Positions 45,501-55,088 of a stretch of 64,000 nt of DNA are shown here, in pieces. Position numbers and translations under genes: made by a program. The notes below the pieces were generated by a model. The model did no database searches and was not told the DNA's origin. It saw only the letters and a program-made list of their open reading frames with translations. This DNA comes from Blattamonas nauphoetae (Eukaryota > Preaxostyla > Oxymonadida): the NCBI GenBank assembly GCA_033064195.1, contig JARBJD010000178.1, positions 1 through 64,000 on the forward strand. The letters are read 5' to 3'. How positions within the stretch are numbered: position 1 is the stretch's first letter; each line of letters begins with the position of its first letter.

Positions 45501-45876
45501 ATCTCTTCAGTCGCTCTCTGGATTTTGAAACATGATATTCTTCATCCCTTTTTCAAGGAGATGCTGTGTGTCTTCTTCTTTCTCTCATTTCTTCAGCTCA
45601 CCAGTTCCAGCTGAAATGTCGGTCCGCTTGGAGTTCTTGAAGAGAGTTGTGAGTGTCGGCACTGTCGACAATGCAGTGGAGATGGTTCGCTTCGGGATGT
45701 TGGACATTGTGATTCGGGCAGTGTCGGAATCGTTGTTTCTGGAGGACTACGAAAACGGGATTTGTGTGATTGGGATTCTTCTTCGATCGATTTGTGACAA
45801 CATCTGGAAAAGAGGGTCGATCACGACAACTTTCTTAAACGAACCATCGCTGGTTTGTACAACTTCACTCAGATGA
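42547..45876 (+). CDS. Type B helical-repeat protein, whole copy (about 1,041 residues)
   Basis: Six exons join in frame: 42547-42810, 42884-43007, 43043-43611, 43645-45478, 45511-45565 and 45597-45876. Introns are 73, 35, 33, 32 and 31 nt; the 33-nt intron contains no stop, so unspliced RNA would stay open through it. Sequence landmarks: N-terminal RRAKTRRMRQVQLPDC, then SWISDSFWFDWDDVLVDG, a Ser/His-rich stretch, VLSVLHHLIDHLVNTGHLIP, SWKEFLEKVAGGEEVE, TLLSLQAKFQQLASSLDG, ESCILDIPEFFDRTVSVLG, CGFHALCRRGVHFDLMES, IATAPFGDCHSVRELFRS, WILKHDILHPFFKEML and FLEDYENGICVIGILLRSI. Mostly amphipathic helices; no signal peptide, membrane span or catalytic motif, so an intracellular solenoid is likely (inference). 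The stop overlaps the first bases of the DIRS element, so the last 15 or so residues may differ from the original end. Confidence 0.8.
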
Positions 45877-46003
45877 TCACTCTGCAGTGATCAGATTCAG
45901 CTTCGAGCTGCAGAAGAGTGAGATCAATCTCAGAAGTGGGCAATCAACACAACAATGGGCTAGATCTCAGAAAATTTTTCTTCTCATTTCAATTAACACA
46001 ACA

Positions 46004-47128
46004 ATGGCTCTAAATGATCAATTCAATGAAATGTTTAAAGCAAGGCTACAAGAATTGAGGGGCTTAGCCGTGGAGGTCTTTACAAGCGGCCTGGAACCGA
46101 ACTCCGGAAATGCCCGAAGATTTCAAGAAATGACCATGCCAACATACCTATACCCGGTTGCTGGCGCAATATTTCACCTACTACGGTTATTCTTAGTTGC
46201 GGTTGATCGTGCACTCGGCCTCAAGAGTGCCGAATGGGAGGCACCAATCGGAGGTGCACTTCTCCCTAATGTTGTGCAGCAGCGAATTGTGACGCCTCAA
46301 CCCTTCCACGAGAGTGGGGTGGACGGGGTGGAGACCCCCAATCTCGATAATGAAGGGCTTATGACTCCAAGAATCTTCCGAACACCACCACCCCAAGATC
46401 GGCACGTGGTGTTCCAGCCAGTCCCACTTCAGCCGCAGCGAGCCGTGACTCCAGTTCAAGAAGGTCACCTGGCGGATTTTGACGAGATGCAGGCCAGAGT
46501 GGAGGCCGTTGCCCGGGACCTCCCACTATTTGTCTGGGATAGTCAGGCAGTGGCAACTCTTAAGGAGGTTATGAAGTTAGCAGAAGGTTTCAAGTTGAAT
46601 AAGGACATACTGAGAAAGTATGTGACAAGACAGTCACGAGAAGGTGATGAGTTGTTGATTGCCCTTAAAAATGAGGCTTTCCATGCAGTCAAGCTTAGCA
46701 TAGGGTTGTTCAAGGCTGTCCGACAGGGGATGCCGTTTGGCCAGGCGCTGGCCCTCCAAGGCATGAAGGCAGCTGAGCTGGTCAGACGCGTGGAGCAAGC
46801 ACGAAAGGTTCTTAATTGTCGTGTTGAGCCAACAGTTGGAGACGACGAACAACAACAAGACAATGTCAAGCGGCAGGAGGAGCTATTGCAACAGGAGATT
46901 GAGCAGACGAGACGGGCAAGGGAGACTTCGGATGCGGTCCGCCAGGTACAACAACCTCGGCCCTTTCGGACCTCCTCAACTCAGCAGTGGGGGTTTCGGT
47001 CAGCAAACCAGCCAACTCGTTGGAACGCTGGCCAGTGGAATGCAAATCGGAGCCTGGAGCAACGCTATCAAAAGAGAACGTTCGTCCCCTTTCGCAATTC
47101 TCAACCAAAGAAGTCATCTCAGCAGTAG
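46004..47128 (+). CDS. DIRS Gag-like ORF
   Basis: About 374 residues from ATG 46004. Helical, with a Pro/Gln-rich middle (PPPQDRHVVFQPVPLQPQ) and a basic, Gln/Arg-rich C-terminus. Position first in the element and overlap with the reverse-transcriptase ORF identify it as the structural ORF1 of DIRS elements. No named domain is recognised. Confidence 0.75.
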   Translation: MALNDQFNEMFKARLQELRGLAVEVFTSGLEPNSGNARRFQEMTMPTYLYPVAGAIFHLLRLFLVAVDRALGLKSAEWEAPIGGALLPNVVQQRIVTPQPFHESGVDGVETPNLDNEGLMTPRIFRTPPPQDRHVVFQPVPLQPQRAVTPVQEGHLADFDEMQARVEAVARDLPLFVWDSQAVATLKEVMKLAEGFKLNKDILRKYVTRQSREGDELLIALKNEAFHAVKLSIGLFKAVRQGMPFGQALALQGMKAAELVRRVEQARKVLNCRVEPTVGDDEQQQDNVKRQEELLQQEIEQTRRARETSDAVRQVQQPRPFRTSSTQQWGFRSANQPTRWNAGQWNANRSLEQRYQKRTFVPFRNSQPKKSSQQ

Positions 47129-48852
47129 TGGAATTAAAAGCAGAACAGACATCTCACCCACTTCACAAACCATTTCAGACACAACACATTCCAAACACAT
47201 ATCACAGTCCACAATCAATGACAACGACGTCACATGTTCAGATCAAAAGCCAATCGTTGGATTCACATCACACTCCAATCCCCTCTTGTCTTCAATTGGC
47301 ATCGACGCCACGGAAGAAAGAGGAAGAGAGGATGCAGTTTACAGAGTTCTTCCGCACACAGGAGGAGGAGCGGAGGCATTGCGGTCTTGGTGGTTTCCTT
47401 CGCAAGAAAGCAGTTGCATGGGGGAAGCATGGATTAGCAGAGGAAATGCAGTTGGGGATTCACCTCCCGTTCCGAGGGAGACCAATAGGCAGAGGACAGT
47501 CACGATGTATAGTCAAGGGCCCGAAAGAGGAGGAGGCTATGAAGTGCATTGTGGAGATGGAGATCAAGGAAGGGATCATCGAAGTAGTCAAGGAGGAGAA
47601 CATCGTCCTTTTGAACAATATCTTCCTGGTCCCAAAGAGCGACGGAACCTTCAGGAAGATTCTGGATTGTCGCCCGGCCAACATGTTTCTTCCCGTTCAA
47701 CATTTCAAAATGGAGGGGCCGATGCTGGCCAAACAGATTCTGAAACGGGAGGACTGGATGACGAAGATCGACCTTCGTCTGGCGTACCAGCATGTTCCAA
47801 TCGATCCTCCATCTCGGAGGTTTCTATGCTTTGGCTTCCACAACAAGTACTACACACACTCAACACTTCCCTTCGGACTATCACTGGCTCCACTCATCTT
47901 CACCAAGCTGATGAGGTGTATTGTCAGTCGTCTTCGACCGTTGATGGACATCGTGGTTTATCTAGACGATATGCTTGTGGTGGGGAAGTCACAGCAGGAT
48001 GTGAGGGAGAAAACTTGGATAGCTATGACGGAACTCAGCAATCACGGGTTCACGATCAACAGCAAGAAGTCGGCTTTAGCTCCAACGCAACAGATCGATT
48101 TCTTGGGATTCACCTGGGACACGCAGGAGTTGAGCGTGAGGGTCCCAGCACACAAAAGGCAGAAGGCTCGGAACAAGATTCGACAAAGGCTGAACGAGTG
48201 TCGGAAGGGGAAGAGGTGCCGAGCTCTTTCTTTAGCATCTCTGATAGGCGTACTCCAATCTTTCGGGCTCGCCGAACCCCAAGCGCTGATCAGGACGAGA
48301 CAGATGACGGCCCGGAAGGAGGAGCTCATCGACGACGGAGGTTATCGTGTCAGGGGATTGTTGGGAAAAGAAGTTGTGGAGGAACTGGAGTGGTGGGACA
48401 GAAGACTCCAGGGAGAAATCAAAGGCTCGCTCAAGCCGTTCGTCCCCCTCTCTCATCCTGACGACAGATGCGTCGGAGTGGGGGATGGGTGCTCTGTTCA
48501 GTCGAGTCGGCCATCCTGTATTCCCATTTCAGCAGACATTTCCAGACAACGAATCCAAACGGAGCAGCAACTGGAGGGAGTTCCGAGCTGTGGTGTGGGC
48601 ACTGGTACAGGGAAGAAAGGAGGGAATTATTCAAGAAGGAGATCACATTCTCCTTCAGTCAGACAATTCAACCGTCGTGTACGACATCAATCGAAAAACA
48701 GGGGCCGTGACGATGATCAGACATCTCACGGAATTCTTCGAGCTTGTGGAATGTTTGAACCTGGAAGTACGAGCGACTCACATCCCTGGGGTGGAGAACA
48801 CGACAGCGGACATGCTGTCGAGAATTGCGGATGGAGGGGGACTATCGACTGA
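46987..48852 (+). CDS. DIRS reverse transcriptase ORF
   Basis: About 620 codons. A reverse transcriptase domain occupies the middle, with YLDD at the active site (VVYLDDMLVVGK) and the preceding LPFGLSLAPLIFTKLM block. The N-terminal part is Ser/His-rich. It overlaps the Gag-like ORF upstream and the RNase H/recombinase ORF downstream, an arrangement known in the family. Confidence 0.85.
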   Translation: MGVSVSKPANSLERWPVECKSEPGATLSKENVRPLSQFSTKEVISAVVELKAEQTSHPLHKPFQTQHIPNTYHSPQSMTTTSHVQIKSQSLDSHHTPIPSCLQLASTPRKKEEERMQFTEFFRTQEEERRHCGLGGFLRKKAVAWGKHGLAEEMQLGIHLPFRGRPIGRGQSRCIVKGPKEEEAMKCIVEMEIKEGIIEVVKEENIVLLNNIFLVPKSDGTFRKILDCRPANMFLPVQHFKMEGPMLAKQILKREDWMTKIDLRLAYQHVPIDPPSRRFLCFGFHNKYYTHSTLPFGLSLAPLIFTKLMRCIVSRLRPLMDIVVYLDDMLVVGKSQQDVREKTWIAMTELSNHGFTINSKKSALAPTQQIDFLGFTWDTQELSVRVPAHKRQKARNKIRQRLNECRKGKRCRALSLASLIGVLQSFGLAEPQALIRTRQMTARKEELIDDGGYRVRGLLGKEVVEELEWWDRRLQGEIKGSLKPFVPLSHPDDRCVGVGDGCSVQSSRPSCIPISADISRQRIQTEQQLEGVPSCGVGTGTGKKGGNYSRRRSHSPSVRQFNRRVRHQSKNRGRDDDQTSHGILRACGMFEPGSTSDSHPWGGEHDSGHAVENCGWRGTID

Positions 48853-50242
48853 AGCCCCACATCTTCCGGTCGATATGTCAGAATCTTCAAGTACATCCAA
48901 CACTGGATGCTTTCGCATCTTCGGAGAACCATCAAGTCCACCGATACTGCAGCTGGAAGAAAGACCCGAACGCCGTGGCAACAAACGGATTGATGTACAA
49001 TTGGGAAAGGGAGAAGGTGGTGTGGGCGTTCCCGCCCAACCCACTTCTCCTCCAAGTTGTGAGAAAGATTCAACGAGAGAAGGTGGCTACCCTCGTCATC
49101 GCAGTGGATTGGCCGACGTTGGTCGGACTGCGAGAGCTGAAGGAAATGGCAGAGGTGGTTTTGTCGATCGGGAATGCGGAGGACGTCTTGGAAGCAGGGA
49201 TGGGAGTGAAGGCAGCCGGAGCATCGATTCCGAATGGTCCAATGATTGTCTGCTTCGTGCCAAGGATGTCTGGGATGAATTAGGGAGAATGAAAGGTTTT
49301 ACAACAGAAGCAATGAAAATGTGGCGCAATGCTTACGCTGAAACGACTAGAAACAATTACGGTGGAATGATCCGAAGATGGGTGGAGTGGTGTTCTACAA
49401 ACCACAGGAGCTGGAGGGAACTGAGTGACTCAACAGTGGTTAACTTCCTCTCTGAACTCCCTGGAGGAACTAGGAATCGTGAACTTGGACCGGCAGCCCT
49501 TGGGTTTCTGTGCCGACATATTGGCGCTGATGATGTGAGTAAGGCAAGTGCCGTTTCTCTATTCATTCGAGGACAAAAGCGGAGTCAGCCACATCGAAGT
49601 AAGTATGGTTCGATATTTGATGTTGCTGAACTAGAGACTATTCTACAATCCGCAAGGCGAACGGCTACTACCCTCAGACAGCACCAGGCGTTGCTAGCAG
49701 TTCGATTGCTGGGCAATCACGGGCTGCGATATACTGAGATGCTCACCATCAATTGTGGGAGCATTGCCATTTCAAACAATGAGGCGACGATTGTTGTTTC
49801 TGCGGAGAGGAAGGTCTCTCGAGGTGTCCAGAAAGTTATCCTCCACGAGGAGACGGTTGTGGAGGAACGACGGTCCTCTCGTTTATTCAGATTTATTCTC
49901 CATCGAATGAAAGCAGAGTTCCCGACACAATGGGAGAAGACCATGTTGTTCTGGGACGACGAGAGGAGACGCAGCAGGACAGTGGAGGAGGTGCGAGCAC
50001 TGGTGGTGCCACTAATGACAGCTGCTGGGATTGACGTGAGGAAGTTTGGACCATATTCCATAAAACATGCGTACATCTCGGAACGCATCATGGATGGTGA
50101 AGGGTTAACAACGGTGGCGGAGAGAGCACACATGTCGGTGAAGTCTGGAGTGATGGAAAGACATTATGTGGTGCCGATCCGAGCGGCACAGGAAAGAGAT
50201 GGTGAAGAGGAGAAGAGCGCATCCTCATCAAACGCTGAGTGA
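48347..50242 (+). CDS. DIRS RNase H and tyrosine recombinase ORF
   Basis: The first third carries an RNase H domain (LTTDASEWGMGALFS, NWREFRAVVWAL, LLQSDNSTVVYDINRK, TADMLSRIAD). The last half is a tyrosine recombinase: core-binding helices (AYAETTRNNYGGMIRRW), the first arginine region (NHGLRYTEMLTIN) and the C-terminal block with SIKHAYISERI and the tyrosine in MERHYVVP. These replace the integrase of LTR elements and define the DIRS order. Confidence 0.85.
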   Translation: MSGDCWEKKLWRNWSGGTEDSREKSKARSSRSSPSLILTTDASEWGMGALFSRVGHPVFPFQQTFPDNESKRSSNWREFRAVVWALVQGRKEGIIQEGDHILLQSDNSTVVYDINRKTGAVTMIRHLTEFFELVECLNLEVRATHIPGVENTTADMLSRIADGGGLSTEAPHLPVDMSESSSTSNTGCFRIFGEPSSPPILQLEERPERRGNKRIDVQLGKGEGGVGVPAQPTSPPSCEKDSTREGGYPRHRSGLADVGRTARAEGNGRGGFVDRECGGRLGSRDGSEGSRSIDSEWSNDCLLRAKDVWDELGRMKGFTTEAMKMWRNAYAETTRNNYGGMIRRWVEWCSTNHRSWRELSDSTVVNFLSELPGGTRNRELGPAALGFLCRHIGADDVSKASAVSLFIRGQKRSQPHRSKYGSIFDVAELETILQSARRTATTLRQHQALLAVRLLGNHGLRYTEMLTINCGSIAISNNEATIVVSAERKVSRGVQKVILHEETVVEERRSSRLFRFILHRMKAEFPTQWEKTMLFWDDERRRSRTVEEVRALVVPLMTAAGIDVRKFGPYSIKHAYISERIMDGEGLTTVAERAHMSVKSGVMERHYVVPIRAAQERDGEEEKSASSSNAE

Positions 50243-50249
50243 CTCCCAA

Positions 50250-50332
50250 AAACTCACTCTTCTGCAGCTCGAAGCTGAATCTGATCACTGCAGAGTGATC
50301 GCTGATTTAGCGGAGAGCGAAGAAGAGTGACC
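50250..50332. repeat. DIRS internal complementary region
   Basis: It consists of the complement of the left terminus followed directly by the complement of the right terminus, meeting at GATC. In DIRS-1 such a region templates circular intermediates; here it is inferred by analogy. Confidence 0.85.
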
Positions 50333-50555
50333 GCCCTCCCGCCCAACTAGGGAACAGTTTAAAAATTGATTCTGAGCTTCTTCGCTCCGTTTTTTAAAGT
50401 TTTGTTGTTCTGTCTATGTGGTTAAGCGTTGATTTTGGGATTTGCTCTTCTTACAATTTCTTTTGGACCTCCCAAGGGTCTAGCCCATTGTTGTGTTGAT
50501 TGCCCACTTCTGAGATTGATCTCACTCTTCTTCGCTCTCCGCTAAATCAGCGATC

Positions 50556-52078
50556 ACCGCTCGATGCTTCAATCTCTTCATCGAAGACACCCAACTCCTT
50601 CCTGTTTTTGATCCTCGCGATGCCCAGTTTCGGACCCTCCAAAGTGCTTTTCAAGATGGAACACCGATTGAACAGCAAGCAATCCTGCTTTTGTGGCAAG
50701 CCCTGCTCTCCACCCGAACAAATAATGGAACTGAACTGAAGATGAGTGCTTCCGACTTCGATTTCGATGGATTTCTGGCGGCAGAGCTGACTGGAACGCA
50801 ATTATTTGATGAAGCTTGTTCATTCGTTATCACTGTTTTATCATCCACCAATGCATCAATGACTGCACAATGGAAATCAGATCTTCTCCTTCAGTTTGAG
50901 AAGAGGCATCATGTGTTGGATTATCTCGCAGGAAAACGAGGTCCCCGGTCAGACAAGCTCGCATCCGAACTCCCTCTCACCACAACACACATCATCATCG
51001 CCCAAGTGTTGTCTCTTCTTCATGGATACACTTTTCCATCTGAGCTGACTGAACTCCTGACAATCGATTTGGAGACAAGTCCACACAGATTCGCTGGATC
51101 CATCAGCGCTGCAGTCTTTCTCTGTCACAATTCAATCGCCACCAAACACAGACGCTCCTTCTTCCCGATGGATCTGATGTTCGAAAGACATCTTCGCGAG
51201 AATCCAGACGCATTCTTCGTCGGTCTGCCTAATCTGCGTCTCTGCAGTGTGAGGCAGTTCCTTTACACTCCTCTCGTCGGACTCCACTCCCTCCTCGTTC
51301 GATCCATCCCTCTCAGCTTCAATGAAGAAGGGACTCTCACTGTCATGCTGGACATGCTGATTCATCACACAAGCAAACAGATTCCATTCCATGAATTGTA
51401 CTGCTTGTTCTCCTATTTCCCTCCTCCTCGCCTTCTCCACCTTCTCACCTCCTCTCATCGCCTCCTCAGAGCCTCCAAGGTGATTTCGATCCGATTTCTG
51501 AATTGTTTTCGAAATCTCTGTGGAAGTGTCGCTCCCTTTGGTGCTTGCTCGTCTCTCGCAGATGTGTTCCAGTTGTTATTTCCTTTCGACTCGAATCCGG
51601 ATGAGAACGAATTGAATCTGTTGAGAGATGTTGGGAGTGTTGTTGTGTCTCTTCACTGGCTCAGCATTCCCGCTCACTTCGACTCTCCACTCCTCTGCCA
51701 TCTGCCGTCTCTGGCTGGTGCTCAATGACACGTCCTCCAAACTATCTCCTCCCACTCTGGAATCGCCTCTCTGATCCCCTCTCTTTCAAGAGATCTGCTG
51801 TCTGTCTTCTCTTTCTTCATCTTCTCAGAGCTTTTGATCATTCACGTCCATCCATCGCCTTCGAGTTCTTCCATCGTTGTCTCAGTGCTTCCTCTGATAC
51901 TGTACGGTTTGAATTGGAGATGCAAGGATTGTTGGATCGTCTCGTGTTCGCTGTGTCGTGTTCATCGTACTTGGATGACTACGAGAAAGGGGTGGCTGTG
52001 ATTGGGACTCTTCTCGCCACAATCCGACGAGATTATCAAGAACAGAGAATCAAAACCTTTGATTGTCCCGACTTTTGA
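50556..52078 (+). pseudogene. Third type B gene copy, 5'-truncated at the DIRS element
   Basis: The open frame enters directly from the DIRS border (RCFNLFIEDTQLLPVFDPRD) and runs to TGA 51728. It aligns with the second half of the whole type B protein: LQSAFQDGTPIEQQAILLL with LRSAFHDGRHEEQLAFIRI, VAPFGACSSLADVFQL with TAPFGDCHSVRELFRS, SLHWLSIPAHFDSPL with ALEWLNIPSGFESAL. The last exon lies in 51820-52078 (FLHLLRAFDHSRPS, LDDYEKGVAVIGTLLATI). The equivalent of the first 500 or so residues is missing. It is more diverged than the other two copies. Confidence 0.75.
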
Positions 52079-52430
52079 AACCCCCTTCGAGAAAGGAGTC
52101 ATCCCTATGACCGTCCAGACAAGCCAAGCACGGCGGGAATGTCAGCCGTCAGGAGGGACAAACACCCAACTGTCAGACTGGTCTGTCGAGTCGGTTCAGA
52201 AGGAACTCGGAAGGGGAGGATTGGATTCATGTTCGTCCAGGCCACTGAGAGGGTTCTGATTTTTGAAAATGTATCGTTCGGATGCTTTCACACAGAATTT
52301 ATGTCATCTCATCGACACTTCCTCACCATAATGCAACTTTTTTCACCTTTGCTCTCTTTCTCACAAGTCAAAGAATCTGTGAAAAGAACCGTCTGATGAA
52401 TAGCGAGTCATTGTGAAGTGGAAAAGGTAA
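52079..52430. other. Convergent spacer, no gene seen
   Basis: Lies between the type B fragment and the 3' end of the minus-strand type A gene. Nothing recognised. Confidence 0.45.
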
Positions 52431-54028
52431 TTAATCGTTCCATTCATTCCAAAATGGAGCGTTCCCACCCATTTCACTGATCACCCAAACTCGCACGGAG
52501 GCGATGCGACTTCCACGAAATGTCAGCCCACTGAAAGTGAATGGGAGCTCCATCTCATCCTCAAACCCTTCCTCGCACAGTCTGATCAGAATCTGCTGCC
52601 CTCGCTTCCGAACAACCGCATCTTCCATCTTCCACACGCTGACGGCCCTCACCACGTTTTGGAGGAGCTGACGAGTCGGGTTGTCCGATTCCCAGAAATG
52701 AAGAGAGTCTGTGTATGCGAGAGCAAACGAAGAAGACACCATGAACTGCGTCGTCTGGCCCATGAGCGGCGTGTATCGAAGGAGTGTTCCAAGAAGTGAT
52801 GAGAAATCAGACTGTCCTCTTTCTTCTCTGACTCGTCGTCGATTGTGGAATGCGAACTCCAAAAAAGTTTCGATCGGATGGAAAAAGTTGGTGATGTACA
52901 TTTCATGGATGGAGTCCATGGAAATGTGTCTGTTCCGACAGATTCTTTCCATTGTGCCAGAGTTTGAAGCGATCAGAATCCAGACCACAACTGTCATCAG
53001 ATCCAATGTCGATGGAGCTACGACATGCATGTCATGTTCATAGAATGTGTTTGGAAGGCGTTTGAAGAATGCTGTCTCGATGATGTTAAAGCGTGTCTCT
53101 TCTGTACAAATATGAACAACTCTTTCCAAGAGCAAGATAGTTGTCTTGACAAGTTGTATATTGGTTGATGTAATGAGCGGCAAAATAGATTCTGTGAAAC
53201 CTGAACAGGATCCATCGGGTGATGGAACAAGCTCGAAGAGAATCATAGTACCCGGACAAACCCGTTAGAGCGGATAAACCCGTGAACCATTCCACATGAG
53301 CATAGCAGTCCCCCCTCTTCACTAAAATTATCCTTCCACTTCCCGTTCATTACTCTCTTCATTATTTTTAAAATAGGAGTTACTGTTGAAAGAATGATTG
53401 TGAAATGGAATGAGAAAAATGTAGGTCGAAATGTGCTCGGAACTTAGCCAATGTCTTCCCAGGCGTCCAAGGGATGGTACATTGAGATGCAACCTCTTTG
53501 TACTCAGCATCACATGCAGGGTGTCGTGGCTGGTCATTCATCGATTTGAAATGACCCATAGACCTCGATCAAACATCTAACCAAGAGACCAATCATTTCA
53601 GAATTCTACCGATTACTTTCTTTTCCACACAACATATCAGTCGTCAGAATTAAAGGATCAATATGAAGTGGGGTATGTTGGTAACGGGTTTATCCGACTT
53701 AACGGGTTTATCCGGGTACTATCAGGTCTGTTGCTGACGGATCATCACAGGAGTACATTACCTTGTACAGTAGAGTGCATGCATCTTCAGTCGCTTGATC
53801 ATCCAGATTGTTTCCTTCCCTGACGAAGTCAACAAGCGACATGAATGGCTGAGCAAGTTGTTCTCTTGTTCTGCCATTTTCGTGTCTGGGTCCGTTTCTC
53901 CGTTGCAAGAGATTCCGGTTATGATGCCGATCTGGGCTGAAGGGTCGGGGGTGACGGTCTTGTTCTGAGTTTGAATTGTTTCTCATTGAGCAACGATTGA
54001 AATGAGATGGTTTTGATCCGAACCACAA
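52431..54028 (-). pseudogene. Type A helical-repeat gene split by a MITE
   Basis: The N-terminal piece 54028-53725 (QPFMSLVDFVREGNNLDDQA, CDDPSATDL) and C-terminal piece 53245-52431 (ILFELVPSPDGSCSGFTESI, FFHPIETFLEFAFHNRRRV, QQILIRLCEEGFEDEMELPF) join in frame as ...SATDLILFELV... once the 476-bp MITE and one TCA copy are removed. The order and motifs match the intact member at 14551-15654. The first Met (54028) is preceded by a Arg/His-rich leader and is uncertain. Confidence 0.75.
53246..53721. mobile_element. TGA-target MITE, copy 2, 476 bp
   Basis: Flanked by TCA at 53243-53245 and 53722-53724 (TGA on the gene strand). Ends TAGTACCCGGACAAACCCGT at left and, complemented, TAGTACCCGGATAAACCCGT at right. 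About four-fifths identical to the copy at 38899-39373 over the left 100 bases. Confidence 0.9.
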
Positions 54029-54218
54029 TTAAACATTCCCGGATATTCCTGATGAAGTTTGACTCTATCGCAATATAATTCACATTTCGAGGGAAGAAAA
54101 ACAGACTTCAGAAAAGTAAGAGTTATTCTAGAAATGATTGAAACAATAGATGGAAAACAATGATTTATCACAAGTTACGTCCAGTTCCTTCAAATGTCAC
54201 ATGTGACTGCCTCAACTC

Positions 54219-54292
54219 ACCCACAAACTGTAGACCAGTCTACCAACCTCGATGCGTGTAGATGTCATGTCACCTCCACACATGTGTAGTAT
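54219..54292 (-). repeat. Conserved 75-bp repeat, copy 1
   Basis: Matches 58518-58592 with about five differences. On the minus strand: ACATGTGTGGAGGTGACAT, then ACACGCATCGAGGTT, then GTAGACTGGTCTAC (a perfect six-base hairpin) and GTGGGTGAG. Flanking sequence is unrelated, so the block is the conserved unit. Nature unknown. Confidence 0.7.
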
Positions 54293-54794
54293 TTCATGCA
54301 TTGATTGAAAAGTGTGGTTGACTGATATTGAATTGACTGAAGTGCGAAATGGAAGATGTGTGACGTGGTGTGACGGATACAGCGATGGCAGCGCCTCGCT
54401 TGTTTGGTCGGCCAAACAACAAACAAATCGCACAAACAAAACAGAAAAAGACTGACAACGAACAAGAACGACACCAAACTCGGAAAAGACGACGGAAAGA
54501 ATAGATTGAAAGAGGTGTGTGTGGAGTGAAGCGATGTCGTAGTCGACTCTCTTCGTCCAGACGAGAATGGCCAGTCGGAAGTAAGAACTGCGAAAAACGA
54601 GAAATGATCGGAAAAAGACAAAAGAAGACAAGAGAGAAATAGGAAGAAGCAAAAGAAGAAGAAAAAGCAAGAAACAGGACAAAAGCAAAAACGTTGGGGA
54701 GAACGAGAGGAAGAAATGGAAGAAGTTGGCAGAATGATGAGAAAAGAAGAGGGCAGGCTGATAAAGAACAGAAAGGGGAGGAATCAGGAAGGGA

Positions 54795-55088
54795 TGTCAA
54801 TCCATCAAACACATCTTGAAGGCTCGGACGCTCTTTCGCATCAAACGAAAGGCATTTCGAGATCAACTCACGAATCGATGTGTCCAACACCAGTTTCAGG
54901 TTCGGCTGAACTCCTCCCTCGTTCTGACGACACGCATTCGCTTCGTCCATCTCTTTCCAAGGCACTTCTCCCGTCCAGACTCTCCCAACACTTCCACAAA
55001 CTCGTGTGTTACGATTGGAACTGAGATTGTTTGTGGATCGGGATGGTTCAAGTTCGGATTCACTGTTTGTTGCGACTTGATCAGACAA
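54795..55088 (-). pseudogene. Kinase C-lobe remnant of the receptor-like gene
   Basis: The frame reads VPWKEMDEANACRQNEGGVQ, then DTSIRELISKCLSFDAKERP and SLQDVFDGL, the end of a protein kinase domain (PW-GEMDE...CL..d...RPs...v). The ATP-binding lobe, HRD and DFG are absent, and the membrane-anchored part upstream ends in a different frame (EFVEVLGESGREKCLGKR). The kinase is thus reduced to its last 55 or so residues. Confidence 0.65.

Larger units (their letters stand above)
45875..50555 (+). mobile_element. DIRS-type tyrosine-recombinase retrotransposon, looks whole, 4.7 kb
   Basis: The termini are inverted with respect to each other: 45917-45970 (AGAAGAGTGAGATCAATCTC...) against 50477-50530. 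An internal complementary region at about 50250-50332 is the joined complement of both outer ends (left-end part CTCTTCTGCAGCTCGAAGCT, then right-end part GCTGATTTAGCGGAGAGCGA). That arrangement is the hallmark of DIRS elements. Three overlapping plus-strand ORFs follow: a Gag-like ORF, reverse transcriptase, and RNase H plus tyrosine recombinase. No methyltransferase domain was recognised. No target duplication, as expected for the family. No obvious breaks, and matching end copies, suggest a recent arrival. It separates the type B gene at 42.5 kb from a truncated type B copy at 50.6 kb. Confidence 0.9.

Noticed and set aside
54219-54292. The 75-bp conserved block as a tRNA gene
   Set aside because: No acceptor-stem pairing between its ends and no T-loop signature; only one six-base hairpin is evident.
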